A stretch of DNA of 64,000 nt, from positions 26,267-90,266 of the forward strand of contig RZZN01000008.1 in NCBI GenBank assembly GCA_009929855.1, read 5' to 3'. Position numbers and translations under genes: made by a program. The stretch comes from Gammaproteobacteria bacterium (lineage in GTDB: Bacteria; Pseudomonadota; Gammaproteobacteria; Chromatiales; Chromatiaceae). Every line of letters starts with the position of its first letter. The stretch's first letter is position 1. The notes beneath the pieces are model-generated. The model saw only the letters and a list, made by a program, of their open reading frames with translations. It did no database searches and was not told where the DNA came from. Of this stretch, positions 46,332 through 55,523 are shown piece after piece.

Positions 46332-46961
46332 TTAGGCGAGGACCGCCGGATTCAGGCTGTAGGTTCCGCTCAGGCTGGCCTGGGCGAGAATGTGCCCATC
46401 GAGGGCGGCCAGGATGCTCTTGCCGCTCAACTCACCAGCGATGTCCAGGGCGGGGAGATCCAATGCATAGAGCGTGAAGACATAGTGATGGAGCCGCTCG
46501 TCGTTCCAGGGTGGGCAGGGACCGTCATAGCCGTAATAGTCGCCCTGCATCTGCGGATCCCCGGCGAACCAGGCCGTATAGTCGTTGATCCCATGGCGCA
46601 TCCCATGCGGCGCGCTCGGACCCGATTTGCCACCTGGGGTCACGCCGCTGGAATGACTTCCCTCGGCGAGCGCGGTGGTGGTCGACGGGATATCGAGCAG
46701 GAGCCAATGATAAAAATCGACCCTGGGGAGCGAGGCGGGGACCAGCTTGCCGTCTTGGTTGACATCCTCACCGCTGCTCGGGACGTCGGGGTCATGACAG
46801 ATCAGCACGAATGACTGGGTGCCTGGCGGGACATTCGTCCAGGCCAGGTGTGGGTTCAGATTGTCGGACAGGCTGATGTGGGTCCGCGGGTCGATCCTCG
46901 CGAAGGCGTATTTGGCCGGGATCGCCGCGCCGTCGGCGAAGCTGTCACTGAAGAGTCTCAT
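46332..46961 (-). CDS. YbhB/YbcL-type PEBP protein
   Basis: The 209-residue protein is a phosphatidylethanolamine-binding/Raf kinase inhibitor-like protein. It has the ligand-site motifs ICHDPDVPSSGED (near 55) and YDGPCPPWNDERLHHYVFTL (near 145). The longer loop around SGEDVNQDGKLVP is not in every member. Bacterial homologs have no proven role. It has no signal peptide and lies downstream of the TrpD-like gene. Confidence 0.88.
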   Translation of the reverse strand: MRLFSDSFADGAAIPAKYAFARIDPRTHISLSDNLNPHLAWTNVPPGTQSFVLICHDPDVPSSGEDVNQDGKLVPASLPRVDFYHWLLLDIPSTTTALAEGSHSSGVTPGGKSGPSAPHGMRHGINDYTAWFAGDPQMQGDYYGYDGPCPPWNDERLHHYVFTLYALDLPALDIAGELSGKSILAALDGHILAQASLSGTYSLNPAVLA

Positions 46962-47034
46962 CGTCGGTCACCTCGTCGTCTGTTGAACCTGGAGCCTTGA
47001 TCTCTGCTGAAGCATCCCCTTCTGGACCCGCGGC

Positions 47035-48066
47035 TCATCCCTCGGCCGCGATACGGCTGGATTCGACGATCAGCTCGTCGAGCTTGCGCGCGGCCGCGCC
47101 GCTGTCGATCAGCTCGGCCGCCATCGTCACGCCATCGCGCAGATCGCTGACCTTGCCGCCCACGAGCAAGGCGGCGGACGCATTGGCCAGCGTCATGTCA
47201 CGCCGTGCCCCGCGCTCCTCGCCGGCGAGGATTGCCCGAACGAGATGTGCGTTCTGTCGCGGATCCCCGCCCAGGAGCTCCTCGTAGGTGTAGCAAGGCA
47301 AACCGAAATCAGCCGGGGTGAGCTCGTATTTCTTGGCCCAGCCATCCTTCACCTCGGCCACCGAGGTCTTGCCGATCACCGAGATCTCATCGAGTCCGTC
47401 CAGTCCATGCACGACGAGCGCATGCTGGAATTGCAGCTCGACCAGGATGTCGGCCACCATCGAGACCAGCTCGGATTTGTAGACCCCCAGGATATGGCGC
47501 CTGGCGCCGGCCGGGTTGATCAAGGGCCCGATGATCGTATAGAAGATGGTCTTGATCCCGAGCGCCATCTCGGGTGGAAGCACCCGGTGCATCACCGGAT
47601 GGAAATTGGGCGCGTAGAGGAAACCGATCCCGGTGGTCTCGATCAATCGGCGTGCCTGCGCCGGGCGAAGGTCGATCGCCACGCCCAGTGTCTCCAGGAC
47701 ATCGGCGCTGCCTGATGACGAGGACAGTGAGCGGCTGCCGTGCTTGGCGACCGGGACGCCAGCTGCCGCGGCGATCAGTGATACCGTGGTCGAGCAATTG
47801 AAGGTCGAGCGTCCGCCACCCGTCCCGCAGGTGTCGATCAGCTCACCCGCGACTTGGGGCTGGATCTGCTCACAGTTGGCGCGCATCGCGCGAGCGATCG
47901 AGGCAACCTCCTGGATGGTCGGCCCCTTCATCAGCAGGGCGACCAGGAAGCCGGCGATCTGCACATCGGTGATGGCGCCACTGCGGATGTCACCGATGAT
48001 CTGGAAGATCTCGGCCTCCTGCAGATGCTCGCCGATCGAGAGTTTTCGCAAGGCCGCGCGAATCAT
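47035..48066 (-). CDS. TrpD-family phosphoribosyltransferase, divergent
   Basis: At 343 residues the protein has the whole TrpD fold, with CGTGGG (near 81), VAKHGSRSLSSSSGSADVLE (near 105) and LDEISVIGKTSVAEV with the metal-binding Asp-Glu. It deviates from anthranilate phosphoribosyltransferases in two known places. The phosphate/metal loop reads GTGGGRSTFN, one residue shorter and without the GTGGDG aspartate. Where E. coli has PVRQQL (anthranilate-binding Arg), it has PPEMALG, with Glu at the Arg position. No trpEGC is nearby. It could be a TrpD2-like or other phosphoribosyltransferase rather than a tryptophan enzyme. Confidence 0.82.
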   Translation of the reverse strand: MIRAALRKLSIGEHLQEAEIFQIIGDIRSGAITDVQIAGFLVALLMKGPTIQEVASIARAMRANCEQIQPQVAGELIDTCGTGGGRSTFNCSTTVSLIAAAAGVPVAKHGSRSLSSSSGSADVLETLGVAIDLRPAQARRLIETTGIGFLYAPNFHPVMHRVLPPEMALGIKTIFYTIIGPLINPAGARRHILGVYKSELVSMVADILVELQFQHALVVHGLDGLDEISVIGKTSVAEVKDGWAKKYELTPADFGLPCYTYEELLGGDPRQNAHLVRAILAGEERGARRDMTLANASAALLVGGKVSDLRDGVTMAAELIDSGAAARKLDELIVESSRIAAEG

Positions 48067-48085
48067 GGTGTCTCGTTTCGTTGGA

Positions 48086-48334
48086 TCAGAGTGAAAGCTT
48101 GTAGCTGCGGAATGCCATCAGCGTCTTGGTCTGGGTCACGGTCGTGATCGCTTGAAGCTTCTCGGTCACGATCTCGGCGAGGCGCTCGTACTCGGCGCAC
48201 TGGATGATGGCGACCAGGTCGTAGTCGCCGGTCACGGAATAGACGTCGATGACCTCGTCCATGGCGGCCAATTGCTTGGCTGTCGCCGGCACCTTGCCGC
48301 GTTCGACATGCATCAGAACCAATGCCCGAATCAT
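48086..48334 (-). CDS. Stand-alone Lrp/AsnC ligand-binding (RAM) domain
   Basis: The 82-residue protein is the alpha/beta ligand domain of Lrp/AsnC regulators without the DNA-binding part: AMDEVIDVYSVTGDYDLVAI is its core. The AAGGAG ribosome site supports the start at 48334. It lies 19 bases upstream of the TrpD-like gene on the same strand, so the two are probably one transcript. Stand-alone RAM proteins bind amino acids and may act as sensors, but their roles are mostly unknown. Confidence 0.88.
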   Translation of the reverse strand: MIRALVLMHVERGKVPATAKQLAAMDEVIDVYSVTGDYDLVAIIQCAEYERLAEIVTEKLQAITTVTQTKTLMAFRSYKLSL

Positions 48335-48465
48335 CTCGATTGTACTCCTTGGACCCGCGGGTCGAGCGTTGGGGTGAATGAGGAGCCGCATCCTAGAGCG
48401 CGCGCCGTCCGCGTACAAGTGGATCCGGGGTGCCCTGGGCGAGGGGCCGCCGCGCTGCTCACGCC

Positions 48466-48990
48466 TCAGTCGACGACCGCGATGCGATCGCCGATCTGCA
48501 AGCGCTCGAAGAGAAAGCGCGCGTCGCGCTCGCCGACCCGCACGCAGCCGTGCGAGTCTGGATAGCCGGGCAGCCAACCCTCGTGTAGAAAATAATGCCC
48601 GTGGAACTGGATCGAATAGGGCATCCAGGCCGGCATGCCGAGCTGATTGGTGTAACGGTAGGAGACCTTGTCCGCCTGCTTGCTCAGGACGGCGAAGTGC
48701 CCGAGCGGCGTCGGGTAGCCCGCGCGGCCGGATGAGATGGGGCCCGAGTGCACGACCTCGCCGTGCTCGCGATAGAGGAATGATTGGCTCTCGAGCTGGA
48801 TGGTCAGTTCGCGTGGCTTGCGGGTGGCCGCGCGACCGCTGGCGCGAGCGGACCTTTCCGCCGACAGGCCGCGATCGGAGACCGGAGCGGGTTTCATCTC
48901 GGGAGCCGGACGCTGGGACGCGCCGACACAGCCCCCGAGACCAACCGCGGCGATCAGTAGGATCAGACCCCAGCGCGCTGTCGTGATCAT
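48466..48990 (-). CDS. L,D-transpeptidase lipoprotein (YkuD/ErfK-like)
   Basis: The 174-residue protein is predicted to be an envelope lipoprotein with lipobox LGGC near residue 20, then a linker and a YkuD domain holding GRAGYPTPLGHF, HFHGHYF-like SIQFHGHYFLHEG and the catalytic PGYPDSHGCVRV (His-Cys-Arg). It would cross-link peptidoglycan or attach proteins to it. The GAGGA site favours 48990; 49011 is the next upstream ATG. It is separated from the RAM gene by 131 bases. Confidence 0.9.
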   Translation of the reverse strand: MITTARWGLILLIAAVGLGGCVGASQRPAPEMKPAPVSDRGLSAERSARASGRAATRKPRELTIQLESQSFLYREHGEVVHSGPISSGRAGYPTPLGHFAVLSKQADKVSYRYTNQLGMPAWMPYSIQFHGHYFLHEGWLPGYPDSHGCVRVGERDARFLFERLQIGDRIAVVD

Positions 48991-49601
48991 CTCAGTGGTC
49001 CTCGCGTGCATGGCGAGCGGTCGTGGGTCGACCCTGGCCCCGCGGCTCACCCGATCTGACGGGCATGTCCTGTCCGCACAAGGTTTGGCAATCGAATCCG
49101 CGAGCGGTTGCGTCGAGACCCGCGCCGCGGCGCCCACGGAGTCCGACCGACCCACGGCGCTGGGGCGGCTGAGTGCCGAGCGGTGTCAGAGCCAAGGGTC
49201 GCGGTTGATCTTCCAGTGCTCGCCAACCGCGCGTCAATGCCTTTGGCGAGGTGCGCGCGTTATACTCCGCGGGCGTCGCATCCTGCGAGTCGTCCATTGG
49301 TGCCGATCGATCGGTCGATGACAGGGCTCGCCCCTACCCCTGACACCCGAGCCGCTCGTCGAGAAGAGGAGATCCAGGTCTTGATGCCGTCAACCCGCAT
49401 CCATCCTGCTGTCAGCCACGCCGTGGGCGCGGGGATGTGCCGTGCCCCGCGATCGACGTGCCCGCCCGGGCGCCGCGGGTGCGACCTGGCGCAAGTGACT
49501 GGATCCTGCGCGTCCAGCGCCCGGTCGGCTCATCGGGGACTGCTCGAGGGTCGGTTTGCAGTCGCTCGGACTCGCCGGTGCGATCAAGGCTGGACAGACT
49601 C
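48991..49601. other. Gap without a recognised gene
   Basis: Frames in these 611 bases have arginine-rich, unconserved products and I accept none. A TATACT hexamer at 49261-49266 could be a -10 box for the plus-strand lyase gene, but it is over 330 bases from that start and has no convincing -35 box. Nothing else stands out. Confidence 0.5.
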
Positions 49602-50456
49602 ATGACCGCCGCCGAGCGACTGCGCGCACTCCTCGACGCTGGTGATCGACTGGTCATGCCCTGTTGTTTCGATGCCTTGTCGGCGCGTTTGGTCGAGCAG
49701 GCCGGTTTCCCGCTGACCTTCATGAGCGGCTTTGCGGTCGCGGCGACCCGCTTGGCGCTGCCCGACACCGGTCTGATCTCGGTCAGCGAGATGCTCGATC
49801 AGGGGCGCAACATCTGCGCGGCGGTCGGGATCCCGGTGATCGGCGACGGCGATACAGGTCATGGCAACCCGGCCAATGTGAGACGCACGGTCGCCCAATA
49901 TGCCAGGGCCGGTTTTGCCGGCATCATGATCGAGGACCAGGTCTCGCCCAAGCGTTGCGGTCATACCGGCGTGAAGGAGGTCGTCGACCGTGCCGAGGCC
50001 CTGCGCCGGATCCGTGCCGCGGTCGAGGAGCGCGAGGCTGGCGCCGGGATCCTGGTGATCGCGCGCACCGATGCACGCAGCGCACTGGGTCTGGAGGAGG
50101 CACTCTGGCGCCTGGCCGCCTTTGCCGATCTGGGCGCCGACATCCTCTTCATGGAGGCCCCACGCGACACGACCGAGATGCGCCGCTGCTGTACCCAGGT
50201 CCCGGGCATCCACATGGCCAACATGCTCGAGGACGGCATCACCCCCATCCTGCCCCCGGCGCAACTTGCCGAGCTTGGCTATCGCATCATCGCCTATCCA
50301 TTGACGCTCCTGAGCACCGCCATCCAGGCCATGCGCGAGGCCCTGGCCGATCTGGCCGCCGGCCGCACCCCCGAGCGCCGGGTCGACTTTGCCACGCTCC
50401 GCGATCTGGTGGGGTTTAGCGCCTATGATGAGTTGATTGGACGGTATCCGGATTAG
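49602..50456 (+). CDS. PEP mutase/isocitrate lyase-family lyase
   Basis: The 284-residue protein is an (alpha/beta)8-barrel lyase of the PrpB/oxaloacetate decarboxylase/PEP mutase family. It carries GDGDTGHGNPANVRRTV (metal-binding loop), GIMIEDQVSPKRCGHTG (the catalytic K[KR]CGH loop) and ARTDARSALGLEEAL. The KRCGH loop is that of lyases acting on 2-methylisocitrate, dimethylmalate or oxaloacetate; which one is not decidable here. The ATG at 49602 begins the conserved part; frames open further upstream are non-conserved. Confidence 0.88.
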   Translation: MTAAERLRALLDAGDRLVMPCCFDALSARLVEQAGFPLTFMSGFAVAATRLALPDTGLISVSEMLDQGRNICAAVGIPVIGDGDTGHGNPANVRRTVAQYARAGFAGIMIEDQVSPKRCGHTGVKEVVDRAEALRRIRAAVEEREAGAGILVIARTDARSALGLEEALWRLAAFADLGADILFMEAPRDTTEMRRCCTQVPGIHMANMLEDGITPILPPAQLAELGYRIIAYPLTLLSTAIQAMREALADLAAGRTPERRVDFATLRDLVGFSAYDELIGRYPD

Positions 50457-50480
50457 CCAGGCGCGGTATTCAAGTCTGGC

Positions 50481-50906
50481 TCAGGGGTTCGGCCAATGAG
50501 ATCCTGGCAACCCCGAACGCTGAGCCTCATCATGCGGCACGAGCGTACAGGCCCCGTCGCGGCAGCGCCGCTGCAACCGCCAGTCGGCGAAGGACGCGTA
50601 GGCCAGGTCGAGCGATCCGGTCAAGCGCAAGCCCTGGACCAAACGCGCGAGCTGGCGATAGCCGGGGAGGCGACGCCAGACCGCGACGAATGCCGGTACC
50701 CCGCTCAAGAGCGTCCCGTCGCTCTCGCGGGCATGGAAGCGACGCATCGCCTTGGTCGGGTCGAGCCCGGCCGCCAACAGGGCGTCGCCGTCGGTGGTGA
50801 TATCGACCCAATGGATCGCGCCAGTCCGGTCGATGCGGCGGTAATGGGCGATCTCCTTGCTGCACAGCGGGCAGCCCCCGTCATAGAAGGCGGTCAGTCG
50901 GCTCAT
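50481..50906 (-). CDS. DCC-family thiol-disulfide oxidoreductase (DUF393)
   Basis: The 141-residue protein starts MSRLTAFYDGGCPLCSKEI with the DGGCPLC (DxxCxxC) thioredoxin-like motif of DUF393. The body has WVDITTDGDALLAAGLDP and GVPAFVAVWRRLPGY, both typical. The C-terminus has an extra pair of cysteines (RRCRDGACTL). Family members are putative thiol oxidoreductases with no settled function. It ends 24 bases from the convergent lyase gene. Confidence 0.88.
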   Translation of the reverse strand: MSRLTAFYDGGCPLCSKEIAHYRRIDRTGAIHWVDITTDGDALLAAGLDPTKAMRRFHARESDGTLLSGVPAFVAVWRRLPGYRQLARLVQGLRLTGSLDLAYASFADWRLQRRCRDGACTLVPHDEAQRSGLPGSHWPNP

Positions 50907-51242
50907 CGGTCATGATCTCGGGTTGGTTGTCTCGCGAAGAGGGCTCCAGACAAGGACAGCCTGGATTCGTTGTCTGTCGCCGCTCGATCTAAGGGCGTGT
51001 TCCAGGGACTTCGACCGCGGGCTGATCCCCGTCAGGTTCGCTGTTTGCCGGCCGCCGGGTCGGGTAGAAGCCTCGACCTGAACCCAAGCCTCGGCGGTGT
51101 GGTGGATCCGCTGCGCTTGATCCACACTACGGCGACTCGACGCCATGATCGAGGTCCCGGCTCTTCTTTCTTCCCCCACTTGCATCCTTGACCTTTTACC
51201 CTTCACCCTTGACCTTCCGCCCCTGAACAACGAGCCGCCGCC
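50907..51242. other. Leader region before aas
   Basis: No gene is supported in these 336 bases. A 7-base stem GTGGATC / GATCCAC lies at 51102-51125. A pyrimidine-rich run with repeated CCTTGACC and ACCCTT units covers about 51160-51227, just before the aas start. The region divides two divergent genes and must contain their promoters. Confidence 0.5.
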
Positions 51243-54200
51243 ATGGGCCAACTCTTTCGCATCAGCGGCTTCGCCGCCTATATCAGCCTGATCTTTCTCA
51301 ATGCCTTCGTCGATCTGGGGCACAAGATCATCATCCAGAACACGCTCTTCAAGACCTATGACGGCGATGCCCAGATCTTGCTGACGGCCATCGTCAATGC
51401 ACTGATCTTGCTGCCCTTCGTGCTCTTGTTCACGCCCTCTGGCTTTCTCGCCGATCGTTATCCCAAGCAGCGGGTCATGCAGGTGACCGCCTGGGTGGTG
51501 GTGGCGGTGACCCTGGCGATCACGCTCTTCTATGCCTTGGGGTGGTTCTGGCCGGCCTTTGCCATGACCTTCTTGCTGGCGGTGCAGAGTGCCTTCTTTT
51601 CGCCGGCCAAATACGGCTATATCAAGGATCTGGTCGGCAAGGAATCGCTTGCGACGGCCAATGGCTGGGTCCAGGCCACCACCACCACGGCGATCCTGGC
51701 GGGGACCTTCGTCTTCTCGATCCTGTTCGAGACCGCCTTGGCGTCCAAGGACTATGCCACGCCGGACCAGGTGATGACCCTGATCGCGCCGATCGGCTGG
51801 TTCCTGGTCGCGGGGGCGTTGATCGAGCTGGTGATGGCCTACCGGCTGCCGGCCAAGGCCTCGGGCAACACGATGGGGTTCGTCTGGTCGGATTATGCCA
51901 CTGGCCGCTATCTGCGCGCGAACCTGCGCGCGGCCTGGGACAATCAGGTCATCTGGCTCTCCATCATCGGCCTGTCGGTCTTCTGGTCGATCGCTCAGGT
52001 GATCCTGGCCGCCTTCCCGGCCTTCGCCAAGGAGACGCTCGGCGAGACCAATACCATCGTCATCCAGGGCATCCTCGCCTGCTCGGGGATCGGCATCATC
52101 CTGGGCTCGGTGGTCGCCGGGCGGGTCTCGCGTCGATACATCGAGACCGGTCTCATCCCGGTCGGCGCACTCGGCATCGCCGCCGCGCTCTTCGTGCTGC
52201 CCGGGCTGGGCTCGGCTTGGGCCCATGGTCTGAACTTCCTGGCACTGGGCTTTCTCGGCGGGCTCTTCCTGGTCCCGCTCAACGCGCTCATCCAGTTCAA
52301 CGCCGGCGAGGCCGGTCTGGGCCGGGTGCTGGCCGCGAACAATTTCATCCAGAACATCGCCATGCTGGCCTTCCTGGGGCTGACGGTGCTGGCGGCCTAT
52401 CTGGCGCTCGGTGGCTTGACCGTCATGGTGGCGCTGGCCGTGGTCGCGCTCCTGGGGGCCATCTACACGCTCTATCAGCTGCCTCAATCCTTGGTGCGCT
52501 TCCTGATCGCGCGCCTGATCTCGACCCAATACCGACTCGATGTCATCGGTCTGCGCAACCTACCCGCCCAGGGCGGCGTGCTCTTGCTCGGCAACCATAT
52601 CAGCTGGATCGATTGGGCGATGGTGCAGCTGGCCTCGCCGCGCCCGGTGCGTTTCGTGATGGAGCGCGGGATCTACGAGCGCTGGTACCTGCGCTGGTTC
52701 CTGGACTTCTTCGGGGTGGTGCCGATCTCGGGCGAGCGCAGTCGCGAGGCGATCGGCACGGTGACTCAGCTGCTCGACGCGGGCGAGGTGGTCTGTGTCT
52801 TCCCGGAGGGGACCATCAGCCGCAACGGCCAGCTCTCCGAGCTCAAGCGTGGTTTCGAGCGCTCGGCGCGGGCCGCGCAAACGGGTGTCATCGTGCCCTT
52901 CTATCTGCGGGGGCTCTGGGGCAGCCGCTTCTCCTATGCCAGTGAGAAGCTGCGGCTGAGCCGTCGCGAGGGACGGACCCGACAGGTGCTGGTCGCCTTC
53001 GGCCGACCCCTGCCGCGCGAGTCGAGCGCGGAGCAGGTCAAGCAGGCCCTGACGGAGCTCTCGGTGACCTCCTGGCAGACCCATGTCGCGACCCTGCCGA
53101 GCCTGCCCGCGGCTTGGCTGGCCGCGGCCAAGCGTCGCGCGGGCGCGACCGCGGTGATCGACTCGGTCGGGACTCGACTGTCCAACCGGCGCCTGATCAC
53201 GGCGGTGCTGCTGTTCGCGCGCCGCATCGCGCGTCTGGCGCCCGAGCCCGCGATCGGCATCCTGTTGCCCGCGAGCAGCGCGGCGGCGATCGCCAATCTG
53301 GCCGCACTCCTGGTCGGGAAACGGGTGGTCAATCTCAACTATACGGCGAGTGTTGCGGCCATTCAGGCGGCGTTGCAGCAGGCGGGCGTGCGTCAGGTGA
53401 TCACCTCGGAGCGCTTCCTCGCCAAGCTCGCACAACGCGGGATCGCCCTGGACGCGGCCTTCGCCGGGGTGCGGCTGCAGCCGATGGAGGGGCTGCGCGC
53501 CGCCATCGGCAAGCCCGAGGCCCTGACGATGCTCGGGGTCGCGACCCTCCTCCCGGCCTGGATCCTGCTGCATCTCTTCGGCCGACCCAGTCAAGCGGAC
53601 GAGACCGCGGCCATCCTCTTCTCCAGCGGCAGCGAGGGCACGCCCAAGGGGATCGAGCTCACCCATCGCAACATCATGGCCAATGTCCGCCAGATCGCCG
53701 ATGTGCTCAATCCCGAGCCGGATGACCTCATCCTCGCCAATCTGCCGCCCTTCCATGCCTTCGGGCTCACGGTGACGACCTTCCTGCCGCTCCTGGAGGG
53801 GATCCCCATGGTCTGTCATCCCGATCCCACCGACGCGGTCGGCACCGCCAAGGCGATCGCGCGCCATCGCGCGACCGTGCTCTGCAGCACCTCCACCTTC
53901 CTGCGGCTCTATATCCGCAATCAACGCGTCCATGCATTGATGCTCCAGTCGTTGCGAGTGGTGGTGGCCGGGGCCGAGCGTCTGGCCCCCGAGGTGCGCG
54001 AGGCCTTCATGCTCAAGTTCAGCAAGCCGATCTATGAGGGCTATGGCGCGACCGAGACCACCCCGGTGGCGAGCGTCAATGTCCCGGATGCCATGGAGAC
54101 CACCACCTGGAAGATCCAATCGGGCTCGCGTCCGGGCACCGTGGGTCTGCCGCTGCCCGGCACCAGCTTCCGGATCGTCGACCCGGTGAGTCTCGCGACC

Positions 54201-54704
54201 CTGCCCCCGGGCGAGGATGGGCTCATCTTGATCGGCGGCGTGCAGGTGATGAAGGGGTATCTCGATGACCCGGTCAAGACCGCCGAGGCGGTCGTCGAGC
54301 TCGACGGGCAGCGCTGGTACAAGACCGGCGACAAGGGTCACCTGGACAGCGATGGCTTCCTCACCATCGTCGATCGCTATTCGCGCTTCGCCAAGCTGGG
54401 CGGCGAGATGATCAGTCTGGGCGCGGTCGAGTCAGGGGTGCGCCAAGCGCTCGACCAGCCCGAGCTGGAACTGGCCGCGGTCAATCTACCCGATGAGCGC
54501 AAGGGCGAGCGCATCCTGCTCCTGGTCGCGGGCGAGGTCGAGCCCGAGGCGCTGCGCGCGCGCTTGCTCGCGGCCGGGATGAACCCATTGATGATCCCCT
54601 CCGAGGTCATCCGGGTTGCGGACATCCCCAAGCTCGGCAGCGGCAAGACCGACTTCGGCGCGCTGCGCCGACTCGCCCTGGAGGCGCGGCCGGCCGCTGT
54701 CTGA
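51243..54704 (+). CDS. aas: LplT-PlsC-acyl-ACP synthetase fusion (Aas-type)
   Basis: The 1153-residue protein has three parts. Residues 1-420 are an LplT-like major facilitator transporter of lysophospholipids (12 helices, LTPSGFLADRYPKQR-like FLADRYPKQRVMQ loop). Residues 430-620 are a PlsC acyltransferase with NHISWID (HX4D) and FPEGTISRNG. Residues 770-1150 are an AMP-binding acyl-ACP synthetase with ILFSSGSEGTPKGIELTHRN and GYGATETTPVASVN. In E. coli lplT and aas are separate genes; here all are fused. Function: take up and re-acylate lysophospholipids at the inner membrane. Confidence 0.93.
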   Translation: MGQLFRISGFAAYISLIFLNAFVDLGHKIIIQNTLFKTYDGDAQILLTAIVNALILLPFVLLFTPSGFLADRYPKQRVMQVTAWVVVAVTLAITLFYALGWFWPAFAMTFLLAVQSAFFSPAKYGYIKDLVGKESLATANGWVQATTTTAILAGTFVFSILFETALASKDYATPDQVMTLIAPIGWFLVAGALIELVMAYRLPAKASGNTMGFVWSDYATGRYLRANLRAAWDNQVIWLSIIGLSVFWSIAQVILAAFPAFAKETLGETNTIVIQGILACSGIGIILGSVVAGRVSRRYIETGLIPVGALGIAAALFVLPGLGSAWAHGLNFLALGFLGGLFLVPLNALIQFNAGEAGLGRVLAANNFIQNIAMLAFLGLTVLAAYLALGGLTVMVALAVVALLGAIYTLYQLPQSLVRFLIARLISTQYRLDVIGLRNLPAQGGVLLLGNHISWIDWAMVQLASPRPVRFVMERGIYERWYLRWFLDFFGVVPISGERSREAIGTVTQLLDAGEVVCVFPEGTISRNGQLSELKRGFERSARAAQTGVIVPFYLRGLWGSRFSYASEKLRLSRREGRTRQVLVAFGRPLPRESSAEQVKQALTELSVTSWQTHVATLPSLPAAWLAAAKRRAGATAVIDSVGTRLSNRRLITAVLLFARRIARLAPEPAIGILLPASSAAAIANLAALLVGKRVVNLNYTASVAAIQAALQQAGVRQVITSERFLAKLAQRGIALDAAFAGVRLQPMEGLRAAIGKPEALTMLGVATLLPAWILLHLFGRPSQADETAAILFSSGSEGTPKGIELTHRNIMANVRQIADVLNPEPDDLILANLPPFHAFGLTVTTFLPLLEGIPMVCHPDPTDAVGTAKAIARHRATVLCSTSTFLRLYIRNQRVHALMLQSLRVVVAGAERLAPEVREAFMLKFSKPIYEGYGATETTPVASVNVPDAMETTTWKIQSGSRPGTVGLPLPGTSFRIVDPVSLATLPPGEDGLILIGGVQVMKGYLDDPVKTAEAVVELDGQRWYKTGDKGHLDSDGFLTIVDRYSRFAKLGGEMISLGAVESGVRQALDQPELELAAVNLPDERKGERILLLVAGEVEPEALRARLLAAGMNPLMIPSEVIRVADIPKLGSGKTDFGALRRLALEARPAAV

Positions 54705-54796
54705 GGCCATGCCCTGACGCGCCCCGAGGTGCGCATGCACCTGGGTCGGGACCGTGCCGGCAGGCCCCGCTCGCCGGTAAAATTTCAAGGATGGTC

Positions 54797-54802
54797 TATA
54801 CT
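54797..54802 (+). promoter_or_regulatory. Possible -10 box of hsp20
   Basis: A TATACT hexamer lies 32 bases before the hsp20 start codon. The region at the right distance for a -35 box (54774-54779) is a poor match. No CIRCE element or clear sigma-32 pattern is visible. An excellent ribosome site (AGGAGG) sits at 54822-54827 in front of the start. Confidence 0.35.
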
Positions 54803-54833
54803 TGTAGTGGGAAAACCAGACAGGAGGACTGCC

Positions 54834-55337
54834 ATGAAAACCAAGACCAAAGCCATTGGTGAAGCGGTCCCGCGTCGTGAGCTGTCACTCTTCGACGAGA
54901 TGGATCGCACCTTCGACGCCATGATGCACGGCATGCCATTCGGGTGGCGACATGGCTGGATGCATCCGTTGCGTGAGACCTTGCCCGAGTGGGCGCGGCT
55001 GGAGCAGGGATTCGAGCTCAGCCCCAGGGTCGATGTGATCGACCGTGAGCAGGAGATCCTGGTCCGTGCCGAGGTGTCCGGTGTCGAGAAAGACGATCTC
55101 GAGATCGAGCTGGCCGGTCAGCTGCTGACGCTCAAGGGCGAGCGCAAGCATGAGCAGACCGAGGAGCAGGGCACCTTCTATCGGTCCGAGATCGCTCGCG
55201 GCAGCTTTACCCGCTCGATCCGGTTGCCGGAGGATGTGGATTTCGAGAAGACGACGGCCGAGCTCAAGGACGGCGTGCTCGAGATCCATCTGCCCAAGAC
55301 CGAGAGGACCGAGCGGCGGCGCATCGAGGTCGCCTAG
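54834..55337 (+). CDS. Hsp20/alpha-crystallin small heat-shock protein
   Basis: The 167-residue protein is a small heat-shock chaperone. Its alpha-crystallin domain covers about residues 60-155 (PRVDVIDREQEILVRAEVSG, then ELAGQLLTLKGERKHE and GSFTRSIRLPEDVDFEKTTA). The C-terminal tail has the I-x-V type motif RRIEV. The N-terminal arm is rich in Met, Trp and His. It stands alone between aas and the nitrilase fusion. The 186 bases after it hold nothing I recognise. Confidence 0.93.
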   Translation: MKTKTKAIGEAVPRRELSLFDEMDRTFDAMMHGMPFGWRHGWMHPLRETLPEWARLEQGFELSPRVDVIDREQEILVRAEVSGVEKDDLEIELAGQLLTLKGERKHEQTEEQGTFYRSEIARGSFTRSIRLPEDVDFEKTTAELKDGVLEIHLPKTERTERRRIEVA

Positions 55338-55523
55338 TGCGTCGCGCGCGCCCTGGACGGGTGCGATCAGGACGGGCTCGATCAGTCGCTGCCCTGGTCC
55401 CTTCGAGCAGGGATGCCGTGTCGATCAGGGTGTGCGCGGCGGGACATCCTGGAGATGCTCCCGCCGCGATTTCTGTCGATTCGAGGAGGCGGATCTCCCG
55501 AGTGGGACGACGCCTCGATCCGC

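Noticed and set aside
48991..49601. Small genes upstream of the lyase gene, such as a 165-codon frame ending at 49605
   Set aside because: The product is Arg/Ser/Ala-rich, has no motif and ends over the lyase start.
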